Numbered from the stretch's first letter, positions 35,150 through 43,455 are shown. The stretch is DNA of 64,000 nt from Paenibacillus sp. YN15 (GCF_003285005.1 NZ_QMFA01000014.1:1-64000), one strand, 5' to 3'. Numbers and translations: made by a program. Notes: generated from the letters alone by a model not told the origin.

Positions 35150-35803
35150 TTATTCCAGGGAGGTTGAAATCGGGTAAAGCAGCTCCTCCAACGGCAGCCG
35201 GGGAGACTGATGAGGCGGCTCATCGGAAATGCCGATGGAAATCAGCATGGCCGGAATGTACCGGGAATCAATGTTGAAGGCCTGGGAGAAGGCCGCCGCG
35301 TCAAAACCGGTCATCGGCACGGAATCATAGCCCAAGGCTTTGGCTGCCAGCATCAGCTGCATGGAGATCAAGCCGGCATTCAGCATGGCATGATCCCGGC
35401 CGAATTGCTGGCCCTTGGTATCATACACATGATTGATATTGGCGATCTGCCGGGTTGCCAGCTCGTTGGACATTCCCCCTGCCGCAGCAAGCTGGGTATA
35501 GACTGCTTTGGCGTTCCGGTTGGCCTGAAGATCCCCCAGCACCGCGACGGTAACCGCGCTGTCCAGGATTTGCTTTTGGCTGTTGGCAATGGGGAAAAGC
35601 GTTTCCTTATCCGCCTGCTCCTTAATTACCGCCAATCTCCAATGCTGCAAATTCCATGCCGAAGGCGCATGGCGGGCTACATCCAGAATCTGCCGAAGCT
35701 CCGCATCGGGAATGACGGCGCCCTTCTTGTAGCGGCGCACCGAATGGCGGTCCAGGATCATCTGGGTAAAAGCAGCTCCTGCCTCTTGCTGCAATTGGGT
35801 CAT
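35150..35803 (-). CDS. nitroreductase family flavoprotein
   Basis: The 217-residue FMN-dependent oxidoreductase has the family opening MILDRHSVRRYKKGAVIPDAELRQILDVARHAPSAWNLQHWRLAVI (FMN phosphate contacts RHSVR and APSAWN) and the C-terminal LAAKALGYDSVPMTGFD with GISDEPPHQSPRLPLEELLYP. It probably reduces quinones, nitro-compounds or other electrophiles with NAD(P)H. It follows trxA by 23 nt in an operon headed by an Rrf2 regulator. The ATG follows AAAGGGGCATT. Confidence 0.88.
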   Translation of the reverse strand: MTQLQQEAGAAFTQMILDRHSVRRYKKGAVIPDAELRQILDVARHAPSAWNLQHWRLAVIKEQADKETLFPIANSQKQILDSAVTVAVLGDLQANRNAKAVYTQLAAAGGMSNELATRQIANINHVYDTKGQQFGRDHAMLNAGLISMQLMLAAKALGYDSVPMTGFDAAAFSQAFNIDSRYIPAMLISIGISDEPPHQSPRLPLEELLYPISTSLE

Positions 35804-35826
35804 ATAAAATGCCCCTTTCTCCTCAA

Positions 35827-36144
35827 TTAAACGTGTCTCTCAATCAGCGCTTCCAGGGAAGAGAGCGACTGCACTCCCACTACCTTGTCAACGGGTGTCC
35901 CATTCTTAAACAGAATCAGGGTAGGAATGCTCATAACTCCGTATTTGCCTGCTGTTTCAGGATTTTCATCCACGTTGGTCTTGGCTACAGTGGCTTTCAC
36001 CGCAGGATTAGCTGCCAATTCATCCAGAACAGGCGCGATCATCCGGCAGGGTCCGCACCAGGGAGCCCAAAAATCCACCAGCACCAAGCCGTCTTGCGAA
36101 ATCTCCGATTGGAACGTTGCATCTGTAATATGTTTAACCGCCAT
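35827..36144 (-). CDS. trxA: thioredoxin
   Basis: A classical 105-residue thioredoxin with LVDFWAPWCGPCRMIAPVLDELA (redox CGPC at 30-33), the cis-Pro loop MSIPTLILFKNG and the terminal GVQSLSSLEALIERHV. It reduces protein disulfides in the cytosol. The start at 36144 follows AAAAAGGAGTG and overlaps the end of the Rrf2-type gene by 11 nt. A longer frame upstream is only the overlap with the regulator. The operon setting suggests a stress-induced thioredoxin, perhaps in addition to a housekeeping copy. Confidence 0.93.
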   Translation of the reverse strand: MAVKHITDATFQSEISQDGLVLVDFWAPWCGPCRMIAPVLDELAANPAVKATVAKTNVDENPETAGKYGVMSIPTLILFKNGTPVDKVVGVQSLSSLEALIERHV

Positions 36145-36610
36145 GTTCAAACACTCCTTTTTCAAATTGGGGTATGCCGTCACTTTTTCCTTCATGCAGC
36201 AAACAAATCTGTCTAAGCACCTCCGCGATGGTCCACCGTTTCCAATATTGCTCCAGATGTTCCTCCGCCTCGTGAAACAGGCCATCCATCACAAATTGGA
36301 CATTGGACGCGATCATACAACCGTTGTCCGGATCGCCGGAGCACCAGCCGGGCTTCAGGGTTCCCGCGCAAACAACCGTATAGATCTGTCCCAGATGGGT
36401 GGTTTCCGGGGTGCAATCCAGCATATAGCCGCCGCCGGTTCCTTCCTTGGTCGCCACAAAACCGTGGTTCCGCAGAAGGCTCATGACCTTGCGCACCCGC
36501 GCCGGATTGGTGCAGACATTGTTTGCAATCATTTCGCTGGTGGCCATATGATCGGTTCGGTGGGCCAGCAAAACCAGGCTGTGTACGGCAATGGAGAAAT
36601 CGCTGTTCAT
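36134..36610 (-). CDS. Rrf2 family transcriptional regulator, Cys-rich
   Basis: The 158-residue Rrf2 protein has a winged helix (SIAVHSLVLLAHRTD..SEMIANNVCTNPARVRKVMSLLRNHGFVATKEGTGGGY). After it come Cys81, Cys90 and Cys98 (VCAGTLKPGWCSGDPDNGCM), with further Cys33 and Cys66. The spacing of these Cys residues could hold an Fe-S cluster or form redox-sensitive disulfides. It heads an operon with trxA and a nitroreductase, so it probably senses thiol or electrophile stress. It likely represses itself through ACTGTAA-N9-TTACAGT covering its promoter. The start at 36610 follows GGAGGTG. Confidence 0.88.
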   Translation of the reverse strand: MNSDFSIAVHSLVLLAHRTDHMATSEMIANNVCTNPARVRKVMSLLRNHGFVATKEGTGGGYMLDCTPETTHLGQIYTVVCAGTLKPGWCSGDPDNGCMIASNVQFVMDGLFHEAEEHLEQYWKRWTIAEVLRQICLLHEGKSDGIPQFEKGVFEHGG

Positions 36611-36629
36611 GTCAGGACACCTCCGATGT

Positions 36630-36664
36630 ACTGTAATTATATTATTTACAGTTTCGCGTGTCAA
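36630..36664 (-). promoter_or_regulatory. consensus promoter with Rrf2-type operator
   Basis: TTGACA (36659-36664), 17 nt, TATAAT (36636-36641) is an exact consensus sigma-A promoter. The inverted repeat ACTGTAA (36630-36636) and TTACAGT (36646-36652), 9 nt apart, covers the -10 region. A full-strength promoter blocked by the local repressor is the simplest reading. Confidence 0.8.
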
Positions 36665-36731
36665 ATGATTCAGCTGCCTTTAGCTTCCCCTGCCGTTTGC
36701 GAATTCATCCGCCCCCGGCGTTGAACATCCA

Positions 36732-37664
36732 TCATACGCAGCCGAGCTTCTTGTCCATATCTCCGCGGATATCCCACAGCAGCTGCAAGGACGCCTCTAT
36801 CTCCACCTTCCGGGTAGACACACTTTCCACACTGCAGCCTACAGGAATTCCCTTTTCCAGCGCAAAATCCATCAGCTCATCCATGATCTTGCGAACCAGG
36901 GTAATGGACTTGTCCAGAATGTCATGGGAATGGATTAAATCCTGCTCCAGCCAGCGGGGAAGGCTGATGCCCAGCCATTTGATGAATTCCAGCGTCTTTA
37001 AGGAGCCGCACGGAGCAAAATTAAACAGAATCGGCACCATCTCCAGCTCCTGCTCCTGGCAGGCATAATAATAGTCCGACAGAAAATCCTTAGAAGCCTC
37101 CACATTATAGATGGCCTGGGACACGAAAAAGCGGCAGCCGCTTTCCATCTTGCGGATCACCCGCATATGCTCGTCCCGGGTATTCATATGCCGCTCCGGA
37201 ATCATCACCCCGCCCATTAAAAGCTGGGGATACCTGCGGCCAATCTCAAAGGCGTGAGGCAAAGTTGTCTTTACAGGCTGAGCGCTGGAGGATGCGCCCA
37301 CAAACACGGCACAGGCTCCTTGGGGCTGCCGCGCTGCCCATGCTTCCAATTCGTCGGGCCGATACTTTCCCACGCTCCTGTACAGAATAGAAGGGGTCTG
37401 CAGCCCGCCCAAATATGTGCTCCTGTAAAAACCCGGGTCCAAGGCTTCCAGATAAGGAAAGGGCCGATCCCCTTCCCGGCTGTCCTCCTCTTGCACATCA
37501 TACAGAATCAGTCCATCTATGGGGAGGGACGCAATCCGCTGATGCTGGGTGCCAGCTATAGTGATCAGCTTTTCTTCCGGTGTGCCCAATTTGGGCGGGG
37601 TCATGCCATAGGTCAGTATGCCGGTCCGGCGGTTCATAATCTGTTCCGCAAGCTTATGGGACAT
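36732..37664 (-). CDS. methylenetetrahydrofolate reductase-like protein
   Basis: The 310-residue protein resembles MetF-type TIM barrels: ILTYGMTPPKLGTPEE near residue 15, DGLILYDVQEEDSREGDRPF, GGVMIPERHM and KMESGCRFFVSQAIYN, the last two being typical of flavin/folate contacts in MTHFR. It may act in methionine synthesis or in a specialised one-carbon route. Its divergence from canonical MetF makes the substrate uncertain. The ATG at 37664 follows AAGGAGCAACC; an ATG 27 nt upstream lacks a ribosome-binding site. A hairpin (37704-37753) occurs in the leader. Confidence 0.7.
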   Translation of the reverse strand: MSHKLAEQIMNRRTGILTYGMTPPKLGTPEEKLITIAGTQHQRIASLPIDGLILYDVQEEDSREGDRPFPYLEALDPGFYRSTYLGGLQTPSILYRSVGKYRPDELEAWAARQPQGACAVFVGASSSAQPVKTTLPHAFEIGRRYPQLLMGGVMIPERHMNTRDEHMRVIRKMESGCRFFVSQAIYNVEASKDFLSDYYYACQEQELEMVPILFNFAPCGSLKTLEFIKWLGISLPRWLEQDLIHSHDILDKSITLVRKIMDELMDFALEKGIPVGCSVESVSTRKVEIEASLQLLWDIRGDMDKKLGCV

Positions 37665-37703
37665 TGAGGGTTGCTCCTTGTTTTTATTCATGATCAGATA
37701 CAG

Positions 37704-37753
37704 AAAACCGCCCGTTCACGGGTTAACAGACAACCCAATAAACAAGCGGTTTT
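37704..37753 (-). terminator. hairpin in the leader of the MTHFR-like gene
   Basis: AAAACCGC and GCGGTTTT close a structure with two inner hairpins (GGGTT/AACCC and CCG/CGG), ending in TTTTC, about 40 nt before the gene start. An extended -10-like TGATACAAT (37797-37802 core) lies upstream, so the hairpin would be in the leader and may attenuate transcription. It could also simply end an upstream transcript. Confidence 0.5.
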
Positions 37754-37886
37754 AGGCTATGTCCGATCAGGCGGCCGATACTGCCGGCTTCACCGTATTG
37801 TATCATAAAGCCAAAAAGAGGGATAGCCGAAATACAAAGACTGCCTAATACAACAAAGGAGCTCCACATTGGAAGCTTCCTTGGCA

Positions 37887-38054
37887 TTATTTCTTCAACA
37901 CAAGTATTTCCCGCTCCGATAATCCGGTTGCTCTGGCTATAGTGGCAATATCCATATTCAGTGCCAGCATGTTCTTGGCGACTTCCCTGATTCCCGCCAA
38001 TCTGGCTCCTTCGAGCATCGAGGCCTCATCATGCAAGTATGCTATGGGTACCAT
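37887..38054 (-). pseudogene. C-terminal remnant of an Rpn family nuclease
   Basis: The minus strand encodes MVPIAYLHDEASMLEGARLA followed by GIREVAKNMLALNMDIATIA and RATGLSEREILVLKK. The tail (AKNMLxxxMDIxxIAxxTGLSxxEI) is the standard C-terminus of Rpn/PD-(D/E)XK transposase-like proteins and resembles the end of the intact gene at 23230-24108. An in-frame stop lies just upstream of the ATG and the catalytic domain is absent, so this is a decayed copy. Confidence 0.65.
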
Positions 38055-38097
38055 TTTTTGGTCATTCTAAATGGATGCCATTGATGTACAGACAAAA

Positions 38098-38144
38098 AAA
38101 TACCACTTATTTACTGGTTTTAGACCAATAAATAAGTGGTATTT
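38098..38144 (-). terminator. intrinsic terminator of spo0A
   Basis: AAATACCACTTATTTA and TAAATAAGTGGTATTT (16 bp) plus an inner TGGT/ACCA make a long stem, followed by TTTTTTTG in the minus direction. It lies 130 nt after the spo0A stop. Confidence 0.85.
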
Positions 38145-38273
38145 GTTGTCCAGGCGATTTGAAGTTTATTGGCATTGTTAAACGGATTTTAGATATTTAT
38201 AGCCATAATTACCATGGCAATAATAACTCTAAAAAGTCCGTTATCCCTTGCTATACCCCTATTCTTCCCCCTT

Positions 38274-39095
38274 TCACGACACCTTATGCTCGATCCGCAG
38301 CTTGTCGGCGACCATGGCAATGAATTCGCTATTGGTGGGCTTGGCTTTGGAAATATTGACGGTGTAGCCGAACAGGTGGCTGATGCTGTCGATGTTGCCG
38401 CGGGTCCAGGCGACTTCGATGGCGTGGCGGATGGCCCGCTCTACACGGCTTGGGGTGGTCTTGAAGCGTTCCGCAATGGCGGGATACAGGGTCTTGGTAA
38501 TGGCGCCAAGGATCTCGATGTTGTTGTATACCATGGTGATGGCTTCCCGCAGGTACTGATAGCCTTTAATATGGGCGGGAACGCCGATCTCATGAATGAT
38601 GCTGGTAATATTGGCATCCAGGTTCCGGGATTTGTTCATGGGAACCACATTGGCCTTGTGCTGAATAACAGAAGAGGATACTCCGCCTCCCAGCATGGAA
38701 TTGGCCGTAATCGGATTGGGGGAGATGAGCTGGCGGATACGGTTAGTCAGAACTTCCATATCGAAAGGCTTCAGGATATAATAAGATGCCCCCAACTGGA
38801 CTGCCTTCTGGGTTATGCTCTCCTGGCCGAATGCAGTGAGCATAATGATTTTGGGCTGCGGGTTGATGTTCATTTCCCGAAGCTTCTCCAGAACGCCCAG
38901 ACCGTCAAGATGAGGCATAATAATATCAAGAATCAGCACATCAGGGACCCGTCCCTCTTCAATCAGACGCAGCACGTCATTGCCGTTGTAAGCAATTCCG
39001 GATACATTCATATCTTGCTGGTCATTGATAAATTCCGATAATAACGCTGTAAACTCCCGATTGTCATCTGCCAACAATACCTCGATTTTTTGCAC
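38274..39095 (-). CDS. spo0A: sporulation master regulator Spo0A
   Basis: This 273-residue response regulator has the phosphoacceptor Asp57 ([13 protein letters not shown]), acidic pocket ADD at 9-11, TAFGQE and the LKPFDME Lys. The C-terminal Spo0A domain ([66 protein letters not shown]) has the recognition helix that reads TGTCGAA. Phosphorylated Spo0A starts sporulation and represses abrB. The GTG at 39095 follows GGAGGATTAG; a longer ATG frame crosses the promoters and is rejected. Two promoters and three 0A boxes lie upstream. Confidence 0.97.
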   Translation of the reverse strand: MQKIEVLLADDNREFTALLSEFINDQQDMNVSGIAYNGNDVLRLIEEGRVPDVLILDIIMPHLDGLGVLEKLREMNINPQPKIIMLTAFGQESITQKAVQLGASYYILKPFDMEVLTNRIRQLISPNPITANSMLGGGVSSSVIQHKANVVPMNKSRNLDANITSIIHEIGVPAHIKGYQYLREAITMVYNNIEILGAITKTLYPAIAERFKTTPSRVERAIRHAIEVAWTRGNIDSISHLFGYTVNISKAKPTNSEFIAMVADKLRIEHKVS

Positions 39096-39148
39096 TCGAC
39101 TAATCCTCCAATCCAAAGATGCGTACTTTTTGTTTTTCCTGACTATTC

Positions 39149-39177
39149 TAATTCGACACATGGGATTAAATTCCTTC
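39149..39177 (-). promoter_or_regulatory. sigma-H promoter of spo0A (Ps type)
   Basis: On the minus strand GAAGGAATT (39169-39177), 11 nt, GTCGAATTA (39149-39157) fits the sigma-H consensus RNAGGAWWW-N11/12-RNNGAATWW at every fixed position. TGTCGAA boxes overlap its -10 (39152-39158) and abut its -35 (39178-39184). Confidence 0.8.
39152..39158 (-). promoter_or_regulatory. Spo0A box 1
   Basis: TGTCGAA on the minus strand, identical to the consensus 0A box, inside the -10 region of the sigma-H promoter. Confidence 0.75.
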
Positions 39178-39184
39178 TGTCGAA
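39178..39184 (+). promoter_or_regulatory. Spo0A box 2
   Basis: TGTCGAA on the plus strand directly beside the -35 element of the sigma-H promoter. Confidence 0.75.
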
Positions 39185-39219
39185 ATTTATTTTTCTTTAT
39201 TTTTTTTATGGTTTTTTAT

Positions 39220-39247
39220 ATAATATATATTTTGTCTTATCATCCAA
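39220..39247 (-). promoter_or_regulatory. putative sigma-A promoter of spo0A (Pv type)
   Basis: TTGGAT (39242-39247), 16 nt, TATTAT (39220-39225), upstream of the sigma-H promoter. A 0A box (39253-39259) lies 6 nt upstream of its -35, a layout like the distal vegetative promoter of B. subtilis spo0A. Confidence 0.5.
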
Positions 39248-39252
39248 CATTC

Positions 39253-39259
39253 TTCGACA
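39253..39259 (-). promoter_or_regulatory. Spo0A box 3
   Basis: TGTCGAA on the minus strand, just upstream of the putative vegetative promoter of spo0A. Confidence 0.7.
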
Positions 39260-39359
39260 CATTTACCGAATTATTACAACTTCATTACCCTTTCCGGCAT
39301 ATGCCGATGATCCACCGGGAAATAGTCTGGCCGCACCTGCTCTCTGCATTCGGAAGAGG

Positions 39360-39550
39360 TAGCGGAACTGAGCGACTCTTATAGCGGCTTTTGCCGCTGA
39401 GTTCCGCCTGGACGGAACTGAGGAGCGCTTATTCCCCGCCGCAGCTTGATTTCCGCCCCATTTTCACCGCATCAGGGTCGTAACGGTTTCTAAGTTCCGC
39501 TAATCCTCCATATTCCCGCTTTCCCCACCATAAGAGCCGCTGAGTTCCGC
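39360..39550. repeat. TAGCGGAA/AGTTCCGC palindromic repeat cluster 2
   Basis: Contains TAGCGGAACTGAGC, an AGCGGC tttt GCCGCT hairpin (39383-39398), CTGAGTTCCGC twice, ACGGAACTGAGG and AAGTTCCGCTAA. Units in opposite orientation make several possible hairpins. Sequence relatives lie in gaps at 19111, 50638 and 63305. Confidence 0.65.
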
Positions 39551-39673
39551 AACAGAAAGTACCTGACTGGCCACCAAAGAAAAAAAGGAAGACGTGCTTG
39601 CAAACCGGATCAGATAATAATGTACCAAAGCGCGGCGGGGCAAGATGAGAAAGAACTCCCCTTCTGATTATGC

Positions 39674-39699
39674 CAAAAAGACAGGCCTCAGCCTGCCTT
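39674..39699 (-). terminator. terminator at the end of spoIVB
   Basis: AAGGCAGGC tgag GCCTGTCTT followed by TTTGG on the minus strand, with one mismatch in the stem, overlaps the spoIVB stop codon. Confidence 0.7.
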
Positions 39700-41019
39700 C
39701 AGCTCCTCCATAGTCTGCTTGTCCAATACCCCTGCATCCTGAAGCATCCATTCGATGAAGCAGCCATACCCGCTGGTTGGATCGTTAACAAAGACGTGGG
39801 TGACGGCTCCGATCAGCTTGCCGTTTTGAATAATGGGGCTGCCGCTCATGCCCTGCACAATGCCTCCGGTCTTTTCGATCAGGCGGGGATCGGTAATTTT
39901 GATAACCATTCCCTTGGTGGCGGGATAATCCTGTTTGGAGACGTGGGTAATGCTAATAGAGAATTTCTCCACCTTCTGTCCGTTTACCACCGTATAAATT
40001 TCGGCCGGTCCTTCCACTACATCCTCGGCAAAGGCCACTGGCAAAGCTTCTTTGGTATAACCGTGATCAGGAAGGGCAGACATTCTGCCAAAAATACCGA
40101 AGGGCGTATTTTTTTCAATATTGCCCAAAACTTTGTTCTCGGAGCTGAATTGGGCCCGTTTTTCTCCCGGCTCCCCTGTCAGGCTTTTGGCAATGGACGT
40201 GACGTTGGAATGCACAATTTCGCCGCTGCCCACCTCTATGGGCGTCTGAGTGTCCATATCCGTAATAACGTGGCCTAATGCGCCATAAGCGTTCTGATCG
40301 GGGGAATAGAAGGTCAGAGTGCCTACACCCGCCGCGGAATCGCGAATGTATATGCCCAGCCTGTAGGCTTTGTCATTCTGGTCAAAGGAAGGAGCCAACT
40401 TGATGTGGAGCTTTTCCTTATTGCGTTTGATTTCCAGATCCAATTCGGTCTTTTCTCTTCCCGCCTGAGCCACCAGCTCCGCCATTTGATTCACGTCCTG
40501 AATCTTCCGGCCGTTAATACTTTGAATCAGATCGCCCACCTGAATTTTGGCGTCCTCTCCGGGGGAAATCTTCCGGTCGTTATCCACTGTGACCATATGA
40601 TGGCCAACCACCATGACACCTGCTGATTTCAGCTTAACGCCGATGGTTTGCCCTCCTGGGACCACCCGCAAATCAGGGAGCACCTTCACCTTGACCGATT
40701 TAATCGGAATATTGCCCCACTTGACCTGCATTTCCGTCTGGCCGGCTAAGGCCGTGTGAATATGGATGGGCTCCTTCAGATTGGCCTGGAAGGTCGGCTC
40801 CGAAGAACCGTTGACGCTCATAATCCCCGGATCTCTGATGCTGATGTTGCCGGTAACGGGCATCGCCAGATGGAGCGCCTTGTCCTGGCCGGTAAAAATG
40901 CGCAGCTCATCGGGAAAGCTGGCAAAGCACTGGAACGGGGCGGAAAAGCTCAGCAAGCAAATGAAAAAAGCGATGATAAGACCTATCAATCGTTTGCGGT
41001 TGACGGAACTCAATCCCAA
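39688..41019 (-). CDS. spoIVB: SpoIVB peptidase (sigma-K checkpoint protease)
   Basis: The 443-residue forespore protease of family S55 has an N-terminal membrane anchor (LIGLIIAFFICLLSFSAPF), a PDZ domain (about residues 115-200, GVMVVGHHMVTVDNDRKISPGEDAKIQVGDLIQSING) and the catalytic domain with ALGHVITDMD and GIVQGMSGSPIIQNGKLIGAVTHV (nucleophile Ser in MSGSP). It signals from forespore to mother cell by cleaving SpoIVFA, releasing pro-sigma-K processing. The start is a TTG (41019) behind AAAAGGAGCG. The gene order recN-spoIVB-spo0A equals that of B. subtilis. Confidence 0.95.
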   Translation of the reverse strand: MGLSSVNRKRLIGLIIAFFICLLSFSAPFQCFASFPDELRIFTGQDKALHLAMPVTGNISIRDPGIMSVNGSSEPTFQANLKEPIHIHTALAGQTEMQVKWGNIPIKSVKVKVLPDLRVVPGGQTIGVKLKSAGVMVVGHHMVTVDNDRKISPGEDAKIQVGDLIQSINGRKIQDVNQMAELVAQAGREKTELDLEIKRNKEKLHIKLAPSFDQNDKAYRLGIYIRDSAAGVGTLTFYSPDQNAYGALGHVITDMDTQTPIEVGSGEIVHSNVTSIAKSLTGEPGEKRAQFSSENKVLGNIEKNTPFGIFGRMSALPDHGYTKEALPVAFAEDVVEGPAEIYTVVNGQKVEKFSISITHVSKQDYPATKGMVIKITDPRLIEKTGGIVQGMSGSPIIQNGKLIGAVTHVFVNDPTSGYGCFIEWMLQDAGVLDKQTMEELKAG

Positions 41020-41132
41020 TCACGCTCCTTTTCTCCTCCTCGCCATGAAAGAAGGCGCATGTGTCATTTGCGTACCTATAAGTTACCCCGCCCCATCCGA
41101 TTTATGACTCGAAAAAGCTGCACAAGAGGCCA

Positions 41133-42878
41133 TTATCTGCTTAAATTCCTTGTCAAAGGCCTTTTTTGGGTCTCTGCCATGGCCAGCATCTCCAAAGCAT
41201 GGGATAGCGTCGTTTCCGTGATCTCTACGCCGCCAAGCATCCGGGCAAGCTCCTCCGCACGCTCTGCCGTATCCAAATCCTTGACCCGGGTGAAGGTGCG
41301 GCCGTCCTCCACCGCTTTGCTGATATAATAGTGGGCATCCGCCATGCAAGCCACCTGGGGCAAATGGGTGATGGAGAATACCTGGCAATCCGCCGACAGT
41401 CGCGCCATCCGTTCCGCAATGGCTTGCGCCGCGCGGCCGCTGACTCCCGTATCCACCTCATCGAAGACCAGTACGGGAATACGGTCCACCTTGGCAAAAA
41501 TCGATTTCAGCGCCAGCATCATCCGGGAAAGCTCGCCGCCTGAGGCGATTTTGCCGAGCCCCCGCAGCGGTTCGCCCGGATTGGGAGCGATCAGGAATTC
41601 CACCTGGTCGATTCCCGACCGGGTTAACCGGACCGTCGAACCGTCCACGGTCACTCCTCTGGGGTCCTCCTGCCGCCCGATCTGGACATGGAACACGGTC
41701 CGCTCCATATGCAGCTCCTTCAGCTCCGCCTCAATGGCTGCCGAGAGCCTTAAACCCGCAGACGCCCGTTGTCCGGACAGCTTCAGCGCAAGGCGGACGC
41801 ACTCCTTCTCCTGACGGGCCAGCCGGCCTTCCAGCTCCTGCTGCCGTTCCTCTTTATGATCCAAAACCGCCAGCTCCTGACGCACCTTCTCCAGATAACG
41901 GAGAATCTCTTCCACATTCTCCCCGTATTTCCGCCGGAAGGAGGAGATCAGGTTGAGGCGGTCTTCAATTTCATTCAACCGCTCCGGGTTAAACTCTACA
42001 CTGTCCCGATAATCCCGGAGCTGGAACGCTGCATCCTCCAATTGGTAAAAAGAGCTCTGCATCTGCTCCAGAACGGGCCCCAGCCGGCCCGCATCGAATT
42101 GGACAATATCCTGGAGCTTAAGCACCGCCCGGCGCACCAAATCCAGTGCTTTGCCGCCAGCGTTCAGCGCTTCGTAGGAATCGTTCACGTTCTGGTACAA
42201 TTTTTCTGCATTTCCTAGTTTGCTCTTTTCCTCCGCCAAACATTCATCCTCGCCGGATTTCAATTGGGCTTCGGCAATTTCCTCCACCTGGAAGCGGTAC
42301 AGGTCCTGCATTTGCAGAGCCTGCTTTTCCGCTTCACGCAGAGCCGCAAGCTCCTTATGTATGCGGATATATTCACCGTATGCAGCGCTGTAGGCGGAGC
42401 GGGTCTCCTCGATCTCCTGCCCGCCAAACAAATCCAGCCAGCGGATATGCTCCTCCGCCTTCAAGAGGGACTGATGCTCATGCTGCCCGTGGATATTGAT
42501 CAGCCGCTCGCCCGCTTCCCGCAGTGTGGACAGATTCACCAGCTGCCCGTTGATCCGGCTCACGCTCTTGCCCTGGACACTCAGCTCCCGCCGGATGATC
42601 AGATGCTCATCCGCGGCGGCGGTCAAGCCGATCCCTCCCAGCACCTCCCACACCGGATGGTCGGCAGGGACATCGAACAATGCCTCAATCTCCGCCTTAT
42701 CCTGCCCGAACCGGACCAGATCGCTTGCGCCCCGGCCTCCGGCAATCAAGCCCAAAGCATCTATAATAATGGATTTCCCGGCGCCTGTTTCGCCTGTGAG
42801 AACATGGAATCCGTTGTGAAAGGACAGACGGACAGATTCAATCACCGCCAGATTGCGGATGGACAGCTCCTGCAGCAT
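41133..42878 (-). CDS. recN: DNA repair protein RecN
   Basis: The 581-residue SMC-like ATPase has Walker A GETGAGKS (29-36), a long central coiled coil, the ABC signature ASGGELSRMMLALKS and Walker B VLVFDEVDTGVSG. RecN gathers double-strand breaks at an early step of recombinational repair. The start at 42878 follows GGGGAGTTGCC; 53 extra in-frame residues upstream show no homology. It follows argR by 127 nt and precedes spoIVB, as in Bacillus. Confidence 0.95.
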   Translation of the reverse strand: MLQELSIRNLAVIESVRLSFHNGFHVLTGETGAGKSIIIDALGLIAGGRGASDLVRFGQDKAEIEALFDVPADHPVWEVLGGIGLTAAADEHLIIRRELSVQGKSVSRINGQLVNLSTLREAGERLINIHGQHEHQSLLKAEEHIRWLDLFGGQEIEETRSAYSAAYGEYIRIHKELAALREAEKQALQMQDLYRFQVEEIAEAQLKSGEDECLAEEKSKLGNAEKLYQNVNDSYEALNAGGKALDLVRRAVLKLQDIVQFDAGRLGPVLEQMQSSFYQLEDAAFQLRDYRDSVEFNPERLNEIEDRLNLISSFRRKYGENVEEILRYLEKVRQELAVLDHKEERQQELEGRLARQEKECVRLALKLSGQRASAGLRLSAAIEAELKELHMERTVFHVQIGRQEDPRGVTVDGSTVRLTRSGIDQVEFLIAPNPGEPLRGLGKIASGGELSRMMLALKSIFAKVDRIPVLVFDEVDTGVSGRAAQAIAERMARLSADCQVFSITHLPQVACMADAHYYISKAVEDGRTFTRVKDLDTAERAEELARMLGGVEITETTLSHALEMLAMAETQKRPLTRNLSR

Positions 42879-42982
42879 TGGGCAACTCCCCTTTTTTCGT
42901 TGAAATGCGCGTACAAAACTTGTCCTCCCTATTATAACAGCATTCCGCGAAAAAAGGGAACACCTATTCGTATCCCGTCCGC

Positions 42983-43014
42983 AAAAAAAAGCCGCCCTGA
43001 ACAGATCAGGACAG
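42983..43014 (-). terminator. terminator at the 3' end of argR
   Basis: GCTGTCCTGA tctgt TCAGGGCGGC followed by eight Ts on the minus strand. It overlaps the last codons of argR and separates it from recN. Confidence 0.75.
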
Positions 43015-43455
43015 CATAGCGGTAATCCGGTGTACAATTTCCTGGCTTTGCTCGCGGCTGCGGCAGATCATGAGAACAGTGTCGTCGCCGCAGATAGTGC
43101 CCATCAATTCGGGCCACTCCAGACTGTCCAGCAAAGCCCCGATGGCGTTGGCCGTACCCGGCATACTTTTCATCACGATTAAATTCTCCGTAAAATCAAT
43201 GCCGACAAAATGCTCCGACAGAACGCGCTTCAGCCGGGACAAAGGGTTCACCCGCTGCTCGCTGGGAAGCGCATACTTGTAATGGCCGCTGCTTAAGGGG
43301 GTTTTGATCAGATGAAGCTCTTTGATATCCCGCGATACCGTAGCCTGGGTCACATTGTAGCCGGCGGTGCGAAGCGCTTCCACCAGCTCGTCCTGGGTCT
43401 CAATGTCCTGGGACGCCAGAATCTCCCTAATTTTGAGATGACGTTGGCCTTTCAT
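43006..43455 (-). CDS. argR: arginine repressor ArgR/AhrC
   Basis: The 149-residue regulator has the winged helix KGQRHLKIREILASQDIETQDELVEALRTAGYNVTQATVSRDIKEL and the C-terminal hexamerisation/arginine-binding domain with GTICGDDTVLMICR (GTI-x-GDDT, arginine contact). It represses arginine synthesis and activates catabolism. Unlike its usual operon, no arg genes adjoin. The start at 43455 follows AAGGAGGAC. Confidence 0.95.
   Translation of the reverse strand: MKGQRHLKIREILASQDIETQDELVEALRTAGYNVTQATVSRDIKELHLIKTPLSSGHYKYALPSEQRVNPLSRLKRVLSEHFVGIDFTENLIVMKSMPGTANAIGALLDSLEWPELMGTICGDDTVLMICRSREQSQEIVHRITAMLS

Larger units (their letters stand above)
39096..39687. other. noncoding region between spoIVB and spo0A
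   Basis: These 590 nt hold the spo0A control region (39149-39259, very AT-rich around 39185-39240), a palindromic repeat cluster (39360-39550) and the spoIVB terminator (39674-39699). I see no gene. Confidence 0.8.

Noticed and set aside
38098-38144. CRISPR repeat or IS end
   Set aside because: Only one copy of the long palindrome is present and it is followed by seven Ts in the spo0A direction, so a terminator is the simpler reading.
39096-39161. N-terminal extension of Spo0A from an upstream ATG
   Set aside because: The extra 22 residues are Arg/Lys-rich and cross the sigma-H promoter; GTG 39095 has a good ribosome-binding site and matches the family start.
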